Source: JAHJDO01 sp030671985 [NCBI: bacterium] (lineage in GTDB: Bacteria; JAHJDO01). From it: a DNA stretch of 22,726 nt. Positions 1 to 7,668 of the stretch are shown here, in pieces; position 1 is the first letter of the stretch, and every line of letters begins with the position of its first letter. Position numbers and translations under genes: made by a program. The stretch covers positions 1 through 22,726 of the forward strand of contig DAOVHI010000003.1 in the NCBI GenBank assembly GCA_030671985.1. Direction: 5' to 3'. The notes beneath the pieces are model-generated. The model did no database searches, was not told the origin of the DNA, and was given only the letters and a program-made list of their open reading frames with translations.

Positions 1-156
1 GATGGAACATGCGAATTTAAATTTGAACATAAGATATGTGGCAGGGATATTTATGTAAACGGATCATTAGATGCCATAGTATGTTTGCATACTAATTTAA
101 CTCAAAGAAAAAGTGAAAATAAGATTCAAATACACCGGATTGGGCAGCAAATTTAG
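1..156 (+). CDS. possible 3' end of an upstream gene (partial)
   Basis: Frame 1 stays open from the window edge to a TAG at 154-156, giving 51 codons with no start inside the window, while the other two forward frames close early. The peptide starts DGTCEFKFEHKICGRDIYVN and ends RIGQQI. I recognise no domain. A stop-free run of this length in AT-rich DNA could be chance, so this is a tentative partial gene. If real, it ends 75 bases before the sigma factor start and could be the first or preceding gene of the same transcription unit. Confidence 0.4.
   Translation, partial: DGTCEFKFEHKICGRDIYVNGSLDAIVCLHTNLTQRKSENKIQIHRIGQQI
77..94. promoter_or_regulatory. perfect 7-bp inverted repeat upstream of the sigma factor
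   Basis: TAGTATG, a TTTG loop, then CATACTA: an 18-base perfect inverted repeat about 140 bases before the sigma factor ATG. It is not followed by a T-run, so it is not a rho-independent terminator. It could be a small operator or a hairpin inside the upstream reading frame. Confidence 0.3.
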
Positions 157-179
157 ATAAGCTTCCGGTCTGCAGCAAA
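135..179. repeat. short direct repeat in the sigma factor leader
   Basis: CCGG followed by GCAGCAAA occurs twice, at 135-151 and 165-179, with 5 and 3 bases between the two parts. The copies lie just after the stop of the upstream open frame and before the sigma gene. ACCGGA at 134-139 and TCCGGT at 164-169 are also inverted copies of each other. These could be binding sites for an operon regulator. No convincing ECF-type -35/-10 pair was found in 1-231. Confidence 0.25.
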
Positions 180-231
180 AATAATTCAAAGGATTCTGCT
201 TGGAGAATTGTCTAATATAGTGAGAGAGACA

Positions 232-834
232 ATGGAAGGGGAAGACATCGGAACAGTAAAGGAAAACAGAAATAGTCTTCTGGTAAAGAAAGTTAAAGCA
301 GGGGACATGGAAGCCTTTGAAGAACTAGTAACTATGCATAAAGAAAGAGCTTACAAAATTGCATATCAAATGACTAATAGCCACGCTGATGCCGACGACT
401 TATCGCAGGAAGCCTTTATAAAAGTATATCGCTCTATCAATAGTTTCGACGAGCGTTCAAGCTTCAATACATGGTTGTATCGTATAGTAGTGAACTTATC
501 CATTAACCATCTGAAAAAGGAGAAGAGGCAGAAACGCTTTTCCATAGACAGGCAAATAATCATAGGGATTCATCAGCAATCCGGATTGGCAGCTATGGCT
601 AAGGCTAGTCCACGAAAAGCATTAGGGACCAAAGAATTGCATGATGAGTTTACTAAAGTTGTTGATTCTTTGCCGCTTGCCGAGAAAACAGTGGTTGTTC
701 TCGCAATTCTTCAAGGGGTCTCTCATAAAGAGATAGCAGAAATTGAAGATTGTCCGGAGAAGACAATTTCGTGGCGGTTATTTAATGCGAGGAAAAAGCT
801 GAGAAAAAAATTACAAGTTTATTTAAGAAGTTAA
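232..834 (+). CDS. ECF-type RNA polymerase sigma factor
   Basis: About 200 residues with the two-domain layout of extracytoplasmic-function sigma factors. The sigma-2 region (about residues 22-95) includes DADDLSQEAFIKVYRSI, the region 2.2 core-binding helix, and SFNTWLYRIVVNLSINHLKK, the -10 recognition part. The sigma-4 region carries LPLAEKTVVVLAILQGVSHKEIAEI and a C-terminal helix-turn-helix ending in a basic tail. The ATG at 232 is preferred: a TTG at 208 has GGAG only two bases upstream, and a GTG at 220 is another option. The gene is followed after 14 bases by a zinc-finger anti-sigma factor, the usual partner arrangement. It probably drives the envelope operon that follows and perhaps its own transcription. 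The family is clear; the signal sensed is unknown. Confidence 0.93.
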   Translation: MEGEDIGTVKENRNSLLVKKVKAGDMEAFEELVTMHKERAYKIAYQMTNSHADADDLSQEAFIKVYRSINSFDERSSFNTWLYRIVVNLSINHLKKEKRQKRFSIDRQIIIGIHQQSGLAAMAKASPRKALGTKELHDEFTKVVDSLPLAEKTVVVLAILQGVSHKEIAEIEDCPEKTISWRLFNARKKLRKKLQVYLRS

Positions 835-840
835 GGAGGT
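833..840 (+). promoter_or_regulatory. strong ribosome binding site of the anti-sigma gene
   Basis: AAGGAGGT ends 8 bases before the ATG at 849 and overlaps the TAA stop of the sigma factor. It is a near-perfect Shine-Dalgarno sequence and fixes the anti-sigma start. The sigma gene itself has only a weak site, so the anti-sigma factor may be translated more efficiently than its sigma factor. Confidence 0.85.
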
Positions 841-848
841 GCTTAACA

Positions 849-1766
849 ATGGAGTGCAAAAAAGCAAGAAGAACCTTATCCGACTGCCTTGACGATGAGC
901 TTGGCGTGGACTTGAAAAGCGAATTAGAGAGCCATCTGAAGCAGTGTAAAAACTGTAGTGAATTTTTCAAGGACTTTCAGAAAATAAACGAGATAGTCAA
1001 ACTAAAGGCTAATGAGCATCCGTCTAAAGAATACTGGGATAGTTATTGGATGAGGCTGAAGAACAGATTGGAGAAGGTGGAAGCTGGCTCGCTGTCAGGA
1101 ACCAAACAGAAAGTAGTTTCACTTTGGTGGAGGAGAGCAACTTATGTGTCTTTGAGCGCTATGGCCGCCTGTTTAGTAATAATGATTATGCAACAGCAGA
1201 CAGCAGTGCCTGTTAAGCTGGTTTCTGATAGTACTATTGAATCAGAGAAATTGACCCAGATGGCGGTTGTATCTGAAAAGGATATCAGGACAGAGACGAA
1301 AGTGTTTAAAGAAATGAGAAACGTTTTTCCAGATAATCTGAAATGGATTCAAACCTCAAATGGCAGTATGAACATTGGATTAACATCCCAACCTGGAATC
1401 TCCTCTGATTGTTCGATGATTCGTATAGTTATCTTTAAAAGACAACTTGGCCAGTCTTGGCATAAGATATGGACAACAGAAATAGTCACAGTTTCGGAAA
1501 AAGTTGTTAAGGCGCCGTTAGATGGTGAAACCGGTGGCTCTATTACGTTATGGACCCATCGTTTACCGGACGGTCTACTCGCTATTGACTCAGATATGCA
1601 GTTGAAGTCACCTATTGAAGTCAGGACGTCTTTTAGCGGTATTTTTGAGCAGGGTAAGCCAAAACAGATATTACTGTTTACTTCAGGAGATGCAGAATAT
1701 TCTATTTTTGAGGTAGCCAATCAGTTGCAACTTGAGATTCTCCCACAATGGCATAAGGATGTTTAA
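849..1766 (+). CDS. zinc-finger (zf-HC2) membrane anti-sigma factor
   Basis: Holds the upstream ECF sigma factor inactive at the membrane until an envelope signal arrives (inferred from family and position). The N-terminus carries the anti-sigma zinc-finger pattern: C3, then H29-x3-C33-x2-C36. A single membrane span follows at about residues 97-114 (ATYVSLSAMAACLVIMIM), leaving a periplasmic domain of about 190 residues that I cannot assign. This gives the N-in/C-out topology of zf-HC2 anti-sigma factors. The periplasmic part is the likely sensor and is well placed to monitor the exported CsgG-family products encoded downstream. The 3' end overlaps the next gene by 8 bases, which suggests coupled translation. 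Confidence 0.88.
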   Translation: MECKKARRTLSDCLDDELGVDLKSELESHLKQCKNCSEFFKDFQKINEIVKLKANEHPSKEYWDSYWMRLKNRLEKVEAGSLSGTKQKVVSLWWRRATYVSLSAMAACLVIMIMQQQTAVPVKLVSDSTIESEKLTQMAVVSEKDIRTETKVFKEMRNVFPDNLKWIQTSNGSMNIGLTSQPGISSDCSMIRIVIFKRQLGQSWHKIWTTEIVTVSEKVVKAPLDGETGGSITLWTHRLPDGLLAIDSDMQLKSPIEVRTSFSGIFEQGKPKQILLFTSGDAEYSIFEVANQLQLEILPQWHKDV

Positions 1767-2820
1767 ATTTAAAACAAAAATAGGGGCTGTGTTACTGTGT
1801 TTTTTAGCCGGTCTGGTACAGGCTCAAGACATGGGATCTCCGGGTAAAATTGACATCGAAGCCAAGGAGAAGTGGCGAACGGTATTTGGAGGCAGGGAGG
1901 CTATTTATCATTTTCATATTAGAGCAGTTGAATCTATAAGTGGCCGTGTCGGATGGGTCTTACGTCATAAGAACAGAACCATTGACAGAGGAGAATCTTT
2001 GTTCAAAGCAGGTCCGGTTGACCAAAGTCTTATTAAAGTAGGTCTCAATATACCACAGGTCAAGGAAGGGGTAATAATGCCGCTGCGATTTGCGCTTACT
2101 CTCTATTCCAAAACAGATAAGCAGGTATTGGCTTCATGGGAAGAAACCCTATATGTTTTTCATGAGGATGCCTTTGCCATAAAAAAAGAATGGCTTAAAA
2201 ATCTCAAAATAGGTTTGTTTGATCCAGAAGGAAAAACACAGGCTGTATTTAAAGCAATGAAGATACCTTTTCTTGTCCAAAAAAACATTGACAGTCTATC
2301 TAAATTCAACGGATCATTGTTAATAATCGGCAGTGGATTAAATTTTGCTAAGTATCAAAGTTTATGGAAAGAGATATTAAGCTTATCAATTCAAAATACG
2401 CCTGTTTTAGTTCTTGCCCCTTCTGCCGGCAGTATTCTAATTCCCGGAGTTAAGGGGACTGAGTTGCCTGAATGTAGGAGCATGATGTTTCTAGGTAGGG
2501 AGGTTATTTGCCAACTCTACAATAAACTGGACGCGGATGCATGGGCTCCTGACGGTAAGGTTGTCGCTTCAAGCATGGTATTAAATACAGTCAAGTCAAG
2601 ATTGGTTGGAGAATTTGTTTCCGAGGATAAGGACTGGTCCTGGTTTGAGGCTGATTTTACAGGTAAAGGAGGAAGGATAGTAATATGCGGTTTTGCTATT
2701 GTGGAACAGATGGATGCAGGGCCAACACCACGGTTTCTTTTAGCCCGGTTGTTTGAATATTTGTCGGGAGATACAGAAAATAAAATAGAGATAAGAAAAC
2801 TAAAAGGAGACACAAGATGA
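1759..2820 (+). CDS. secreted protein with class I amidotransferase-like C-terminal domain
   Basis: The start is placed at ATG 1759, which overlaps the anti-sigma stop (ATGTTTAA), because it gives a clean signal peptide: MFKFKTK, a hydrophobic stretch, then VQA-QD at about residue 22. An upstream TTG at 1732 would only add a polar extension. The mature protein appears to have a beta-rich N-terminal part (about 35-140). An alternating beta/alpha part follows (about 148-340), with strands KIGLFDPEG, GSLLIIGSG, TPVLVLAP and GGRIVICGFA. This resembles the glutamine-amidotransferase/ThuA-like fold seen in secreted sugar-active or scaffold proteins. No catalytic Cys-His pair is evident, so it is probably non-catalytic. 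The 3' end overlaps the next gene by four bases. Family assignment is tentative; export is well supported. Confidence 0.72.
   Translation: MFKFKTKIGAVLLCFLAGLVQAQDMGSPGKIDIEAKEKWRTVFGGREAIYHFHIRAVESISGRVGWVLRHKNRTIDRGESLFKAGPVDQSLIKVGLNIPQVKEGVIMPLRFALTLYSKTDKQVLASWEETLYVFHEDAFAIKKEWLKNLKIGLFDPEGKTQAVFKAMKIPFLVQKNIDSLSKFNGSLLIIGSGLNFAKYQSLWKEILSLSIQNTPVLVLAPSAGSILIPGVKGTELPECRSMMFLGREVICQLYNKLDADAWAPDGKVVASSMVLNTVKSRLVGEFVSEDKDWSWFEADFTGKGGRIVICGFAIVEQMDAGPTPRFLLARLFEYLSGDTENKIEIRKLKGDTR
2804..2809 (+). promoter_or_regulatory. ribosome binding site of the first CsgG-family gene
   Basis: AAGGAG lies 7 bases before the ATG at 2817, inside the end of the preceding gene. Together with the ATGA stop-start overlap (2817-2820), this fixes the start and indicates both reinitiation and independent ribosome entry. 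Confidence 0.8.
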
Positions 2821-3776
2821 AAAAGAACAAGGTAAGGTTGGTGGTACTAGTTGGGCTGGCGCTGGTTATGGCTATTCCAATGATTACAGTCTGGGCGGAT
2901 GAAGAAAAATTCACTTCTTATCCAACCGCCATCTTTCCCCTGGCTGAACGAGGCAGTCAGGTTAAAGGTTATGGCGAGAAGGCAGCGGATATTCTTTTCG
3001 CCAAATTAGTGGTTCAGCCTGAAATTATCCTGGTAGAACGTACTGAAATAGAAAAGATCTTTGGTGAGACGGAATTGGGATTATCCGGCATGATTACGCC
3101 GGATCAGGCAGCCAAGGTCGGACAGATGACAGGTGCAAAAATATTGTTGACAGGTTCAATATTTGAAGTAGAGAAAAAGCTTTATGTTGTCGCCAAAATA
3201 ATCGGCACCGAGACCAGTCGTGTTTTAGGTAAATCTGTTACGGGCAGAGTTGAGGATTTAGCGGGACTTACTGAAAAATTAGCTGATAAGGTGGCCGAAA
3301 CTATAGTTAAAGAAGGCAGTAAATTAGTTGTGCCAGAAAAGAAATTGGAAGATCGTATAGCTGCTCTTAACAAACAGCTCGGTGAAGCTAAACGACCTGT
3401 AGTCTTGATTAAGGTTACAGAGGGACATATTGGTCGTGGTGTTATAGATCCAGCTGCTCAAACGGAGTTGATGATTTTTTGTAAAGAAACAGGGTTTGAG
3501 GTACTTGATCCTGAAAAAGTAACTACTGATAATGCTGATATAGTTATAAAAGGTGAAGGTTTCAGTGAATTTGCTATGCGTAAGGGTAATCTAGTTAGCG
3601 TTAAGGCTCGGCTGGAAATAAAAGCTATAGACCGCGCTACAGATAGAGTCATTGCTACAGACCGTCAGACTGAGGTTGTGGTAGACCTTACCGAGTATAT
3701 TGCAGGCAAAAGGGCGCTTCAGAATGCTGCGGCAAAAATTGCCGAACGCCTGTTACCTAAACTGGTTAAAGAATAA
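2817..3776 (+). CDS. exported CsgG-family protein with second C-terminal domain (paralog 1)
   Basis: Signal peptide MKKNKVRLVV... ending VWA-DE at about residue 27, with no lipobox cysteine. Residues about 34-164 match the CsgG/FlgO-type fold: a first strand (PTAIFPLAERGS), a helix, a strand-turn (IILVERTEIEKIF), and the hallmark GAKILLTGSIF followed by KLYVVAKIIGTETSRVLG. A second domain at about 194-317 contains DIVIKGEGFSEFAMRKG and VSVKARLEIKAIDR. The next gene shares it, with DIVLIGEAVSEF and ARLEIMAI, so the two genes are a tandem duplication. CsgG proteins usually form outer-membrane or periplasmic assemblies. Lacking a lipid anchor, this one is more likely periplasmic. It belongs to the sigma/anti-sigma operon; the substrate is unknown. 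Confidence 0.85.
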   Translation: MKKNKVRLVVLVGLALVMAIPMITVWADEEKFTSYPTAIFPLAERGSQVKGYGEKAADILFAKLVVQPEIILVERTEIEKIFGETELGLSGMITPDQAAKVGQMTGAKILLTGSIFEVEKKLYVVAKIIGTETSRVLGKSVTGRVEDLAGLTEKLADKVAETIVKEGSKLVVPEKKLEDRIAALNKQLGEAKRPVVLIKVTEGHIGRGVIDPAAQTELMIFCKETGFEVLDPEKVTTDNADIVIKGEGFSEFAMRKGNLVSVKARLEIKAIDRATDRVIATDRQTEVVVDLTEYIAGKRALQNAAAKIAERLLPKLVKE

Positions 3777-3787
3777 ATATTCTTGAG

Positions 3788-4798
3788 ATGAAAAACCGGT
3801 TATATTGGTGTTTATTGGTTCTTTGTCTGGCATGCGTTGATATATCGGCGCATGCGGAAGTTTCTGTAGCTGTGCTGAAGTATGATAGCCGTGTGCCGGA
3901 CAAGCCACAATTCGGTCAAATGGTAGCAGATTTTCTTATGGCCAATCTTTCTGCTAAAGAGGGGTTGAATATTGTAGACAGGGTCGATATTGACGCAGCC
4001 ATCGGTGAATTAAAACTTAATTTGACAGGGATTGTGGCTGCTAAGGATAAAGTAAAAATAGGAAATTTTCTCGGCGCAGATATCATGCTCACCGGCAATA
4101 TATTTATTCTAGATAAGAATATTTACATCAGTACCAGAGCAATTAATACTGAAACCGGTTTAGTCAAGGCAATTGTCTCTATAGGTAAAGCAGACGAAGA
4201 TATTTCTTCTTTGGTAAACACATTAGCGGATGATTTAACCGGTTTTTTAAAGAAAGAAAGCTTTGATCCAAAGCAAGCGGAATATATAAAAAATACTGTA
4301 GATATTATAAAAGATGTACTTGTTCAAGCAGGGGTTACGCATTTACCTACTGTGGCCGTTATTATCAAGGAAAGACAGATTGATCGATACGCAGATTACT
4401 CAATTGCACAGGCAGAATTAGAACGTATCCTCATTGGTATAGGTGCGAAGGTAGTTAAGTCTGAGTCAAACGAAGTTAAAACCTGGGCACGTGATTACCG
4501 CTTGAATCGCTGTGGTCAAATCCCCAAAGATTTATCCGGAGTCGATATTGTATTAATAGGAGAAGCGGTAAGTGAATTCTGTAGTCGTATGAAAAGTCTC
4601 GCAATCTGTAATGCGCGTTTAGAGATAATGGCGATTAGATTAAAGGACAGTAAAGTGTTGGCCAGCGGCAAAACGATCAGGAAAGGGACAGAACTCACAG
4701 TCAACGTAGCCGGCAAAATTGCTATGGAAAAGGCAGCCGATTTTTTATCCAAAACTCTATTGTGTGATACTTTAAAAAACTGGCAAAATTTTAAATAG
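3788..4798 (+). CDS. exported CsgG-family protein with second C-terminal domain (paralog 2)
   Basis: Signal peptide MKNRLYWCLLVLCLACVDIS with probable cleavage AHA-EV near residue 23. The cysteines in the hydrophobic stretch do not make a good lipobox. The CsgG-like domain spans about 24-155: VSVAVLKYDSR, LNIVDRVDIDAAIGE, and the hallmark GADIMLTGNIFILDKNIYIS. The C-terminal domain (about 187-325) has VDIVLIGEAVSEF and ARLEIMAIRLKDSKVLASG, closely matching the preceding gene. The central part is longer and has two extra cysteines (RCGQIP and FCSRM). The gap to the preceding gene is 11 bases, with only a weak ribosome site. It is probably an assembly partner of paralog 1, perhaps a hetero-oligomer, but that is inference. 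Confidence 0.85.
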   Translation: MKNRLYWCLLVLCLACVDISAHAEVSVAVLKYDSRVPDKPQFGQMVADFLMANLSAKEGLNIVDRVDIDAAIGELKLNLTGIVAAKDKVKIGNFLGADIMLTGNIFILDKNIYISTRAINTETGLVKAIVSIGKADEDISSLVNTLADDLTGFLKKESFDPKQAEYIKNTVDIIKDVLVQAGVTHLPTVAVIIKERQIDRYADYSIAQAELERILIGIGAKVVKSESNEVKTWARDYRLNRCGQIPKDLSGVDIVLIGEAVSEFCSRMKSLAICNARLEIMAIRLKDSKVLASGKTIRKGTELTVNVAGKIAMEKAADFLSKTLLCDTLKNWQNFK

Positions 4799-4806
4799 AT
4801 AACTAT

Positions 4807-7668
4807 ATGTTCAATATTAAGATAAGTAGAGCAATATTCAAATTACTGATTATTGCGCAGATTGTTATAGTATCTTCGCAAATACAGGCAGAGATAACTG
4901 TCGCTGTTTTGAATTTCGCTAACAGAGCAACAGGTGTAGAACAGCAGAAATATAACTGGCTTGAAAAAGGTTTAACAGATCTTATCATAAATGATTTAAG
5001 TTCATATGAAGGATTCCGTGTAGTTACGCGAGAGCATATGCAAATGCTCATGGAAGAAAGAGAGATATTAAATACGCTCTCTTTGCCCAATGATGTCAGG
5101 AGATCTATCGGCCGTTCTCTACAGGTAGACTACCTGGTTTTTGGCACATTTGGGGTTGATAAAAACGGATTGGTTCTGGAGGCGAAGGTCATTAATGTTG
5201 ATGACAGTAGGGTAATTGCCAGCTTAACGGAACAGAGCAGCCTAGATCAAGTACTCATAATGGAGAAAAATCTGGCCGGCGATTTAATTGTTTGTCTTAA
5301 GGGCAAAGGGGTAAGTCAAAATATTGTTCATCAATTACCTAGATGGACCGATTCTGTCCCGGCAACAGAGTATCTTTATAATGGGGTAGATTATTTTGAC
5401 AAGGGTTTATATACCAAAGCCTGGTACTATTTTAGAAAAGCGATACATAATGATCCAAATTTTGCGGATGCGCGTTACTGGCTGGCGCGCATGAGTTATT
5501 ATCGTCAGGAATACGGTCACGCTCGTGTAGAATATGAGCAATTTGTTAATAATTTCCCATCTCATCCGAGAATTGGAGATGCTATCATAGAATTTGTGCA
5601 CAGCTACGAACGCACGATAGATGATCCTGATACTTTATTGAAATTTTATCAAGAAGCAAGAAAACAGGATTGGGGAGGAAACAGAGTCTATCATCAGGCT
5701 GATTATATAAATTGGTCTCCGCTTTATGACTGGCTTATCAAACGGGAACAGCAGACATTAAAATTTAAGCATGAATATGGAGAAGCTTTTTCACTACTAC
5801 TTTCGGGTATAGAATATAATATCCCTGTTTACGAACGTGGTCTTGAGCATAGATTGAGGTCGTGGCAAAATGAATCCGTTCGACTTATGGCTTCGGCGGC
5901 TGTAGAAAGCGAAGACAGGTTTAACAGGAGATTAACCAGTACCTATTTGCCTTATAAGGACATAGCTTTGTCTGTCAATATGCCGCGTGCCGGTAAGGAT
6001 ATTGCCAAAAAAGAGGGTCTGTGCGGTGGTGTCTACAAGTGGGGTTGTAATTACCGCATTTTGGCTCCTGAGGGTTTTAGTATAAAGAAAATTAAAGCTA
6101 CGGTAATGCGCACAAATGACCCAAAGCATGACGCAGTTTGCCGGTTGCAGATCAGAAGATATCGTTATGTTGATATTGATAGTGTCTGGACTACAAATAA
6201 GACCAAACCTGAAGATCTTACACGTACAATTACTATGCCTCCCGGCTGTACATGGTTTTATCTAAGGCCGGAATACCTAAGTAGGGCTTACAGAATTGGC
6301 ATATCTCAAGTAAAAAACATTAAATCCAGTTTTGACGGTTGGAGAATAGAAGCCGAACTTGAACCACTTGGCCCAGTCGGTCGAATAGGTATAACGGTTG
6401 ACAATTGCAGCCGTTATGAAGTCTTAGTTGACGGTGTTTATGCCAGATGTTTTGACGGTATTATTACTAATCTTATTCCAGGTAAACATAAGATAGAGGT
6501 TAGACATACGCATAATTCGGCATATTTGCCGCAGGAAAAAGAGGTGGAGATAAAAGCGGATGAAATAATTTCGCTAGAACTTTCGTTGCCTTTTAAACAC
6601 GAAGTTAAAGAAGAAGGCTGGCAGAATCCGACAAGTGTAGCCAGGCAATATCCATGGTTTAAACATCGTCCGGCAAGGGTAGCCAGACTGGGAAGAAGCA
6701 GAGAAAGTGCGTTGAGGGGAATACGTCCCACCATATGTCGTACCCGTTCAGGGGTATTTGTAGTAATTTGGTCATTTTTGGATGACCTCTGGATGGCCAC
6801 TAGCAAAGATGGCAAGAAATGGAATGTTCCTGTTAATATATCTCCTCCGGTTAATTCAGCTCATGTTGAAATGGCACCCCGCCTTATTGAAGATGAACAA
6901 GGCAGATATTGTCTTATGTTTCTTTCTGACCGTGGATTACTCAGAGATTTTTCTACATATGTTTGCTGGACAAAAGATTTGGTTCATTGGTCACGACCGA
7001 TTTTGGTTACCTCTGCGTATAATATTGATCATGATTTTCTTCAAACCTTAGATGGTCGTTATGTAATAGCTGTTTCTGAAAAAGTTGAAGCTGAAAGAAA
7101 TGTAATTAATTTATTTGTGAGCAGAAACCTGTTGCAATGGGAGAAATTAAATCAGCAGATTCTGCCCGACTCTCTAAGGAAACCCGGAAGACTGTGTATT
7201 AGGCAGGACAAATATGGTGTGTTTTATTTAGTTTGTTCCGATGCCGATATTTATGGAAGAAAAAATATTGTTTATTCGTCTTCCAGTAATTTAATTAACT
7301 GGGCATCTCCTGTATTACCTGATAGGGGTAAAAACTTAAGTTCTGGTGGTCTTGCTGCACAAATAATAGATGATGATTTTCTGGTAGGTATTGGTCGTAA
7401 AGACCTAAATTATAGCAGCCATGAAGTCAGCAATTTTTTATGGAGGCCGATAGGTCTTAATAACGCTAAATGGCAGACTTTGTCCATGCCGGCACAGGTG
7501 GTAGACGCTTTTTTTGACTTTGTCTATAATCCTGATACAGATGAAATATTATTTATTTGGCGATCCGTAAACATGACGTTGAATGAAACATTACCTTCCG
7601 GACCGATTTTTAGTATGCTAGGTAAGCATGGAGCATTGCTTAATAAAAAAACAAAGGTTTCCCCATGA
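4807..7668 (+). CDS. large exported CsgG-TPR-PEGA-propeller protein
   Basis: A 953-residue modular protein. It has a signal peptide (cleavage about IQA-EI, residue 28) and a CsgG-like domain at 29-165 (FRVVTREHMQML, VDYLVFGTFGV). TPR-type helical repeats follow at about 187-270 (YLYNGVDYFDKGLYTKAWYY, ARYWLARMSYYRQEYGHARV). Next come a long alpha region, a beta-sandwich-like stretch at about 408-515 and a PEGA-like segment at 523-597 (YEVLVDGVYARCFDGIITNL, IPGKHKIEVRH). The end, about 620-925, looks like a sialidase/glycosidase-type beta-propeller. Motifs of the form [ST]-x-[DN]-[GL]-x-x-W recur with tryptophans at 672, 728, 778 and 832, about 50-56 residues apart. The propeller may bind or cleave glycans or act as a scaffold; no catalytic set is identified. 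The stop overlaps the next start (ATGA at 7665-7668). Confidence 0.82.
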   Translation: MFNIKISRAIFKLLIIAQIVIVSSQIQAEITVAVLNFANRATGVEQQKYNWLEKGLTDLIINDLSSYEGFRVVTREHMQMLMEEREILNTLSLPNDVRRSIGRSLQVDYLVFGTFGVDKNGLVLEAKVINVDDSRVIASLTEQSSLDQVLIMEKNLAGDLIVCLKGKGVSQNIVHQLPRWTDSVPATEYLYNGVDYFDKGLYTKAWYYFRKAIHNDPNFADARYWLARMSYYRQEYGHARVEYEQFVNNFPSHPRIGDAIIEFVHSYERTIDDPDTLLKFYQEARKQDWGGNRVYHQADYINWSPLYDWLIKREQQTLKFKHEYGEAFSLLLSGIEYNIPVYERGLEHRLRSWQNESVRLMASAAVESEDRFNRRLTSTYLPYKDIALSVNMPRAGKDIAKKEGLCGGVYKWGCNYRILAPEGFSIKKIKATVMRTNDPKHDAVCRLQIRRYRYVDIDSVWTTNKTKPEDLTRTITMPPGCTWFYLRPEYLSRAYRIGISQVKNIKSSFDGWRIEAELEPLGPVGRIGITVDNCSRYEVLVDGVYARCFDGIITNLIPGKHKIEVRHTHNSAYLPQEKEVEIKADEIISLELSLPFKHEVKEEGWQNPTSVARQYPWFKHRPARVARLGRSRESALRGIRPTICRTRSGVFVVIWSFLDDLWMATSKDGKKWNVPVNISPPVNSAHVEMAPRLIEDEQGRYCLMFLSDRGLLRDFSTYVCWTKDLVHWSRPILVTSAYNIDHDFLQTLDGRYVIAVSEKVEAERNVINLFVSRNLLQWEKLNQQILPDSLRKPGRLCIRQDKYGVFYLVCSDADIYGRKNIVYSSSSNLINWASPVLPDRGKNLSSGGLAAQIIDDDFLVGIGRKDLNYSSHEVSNFLWRPIGLNNAKWQTLSMPAQVVDAFFDFVYNPDTDEILFIWRSVNMTLNETLPSGPIFSMLGKHGALLNKKTKVSP

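Noticed and set aside
208-231. TTG or GTG as the sigma factor start
   Set aside because: At TTG 208, the GGAG is only two bases away, too close for initiation. GTG 220 is possible, but ATG 232 still leaves a full sigma-2 domain, so the extra residues are not needed.
3788-3850. Lipoprotein signal peptide on the second CsgG-family protein
   Set aside because: Cysteines at residues 8, 13 and 16 lie in the hydrophobic stretch, but none has the Leu-(Ala/Ser)-(Gly/Ala) lipobox. AHA-EV gives a better ordinary cleavage site.
6782-7051. An 89-codon frame inside the large CsgG-TPR-propeller gene
   Set aside because: It overlaps the propeller repeats in another frame on the same strand. The long frame is unbroken and carries regular repeats there, so no frameshift or nested gene is needed.
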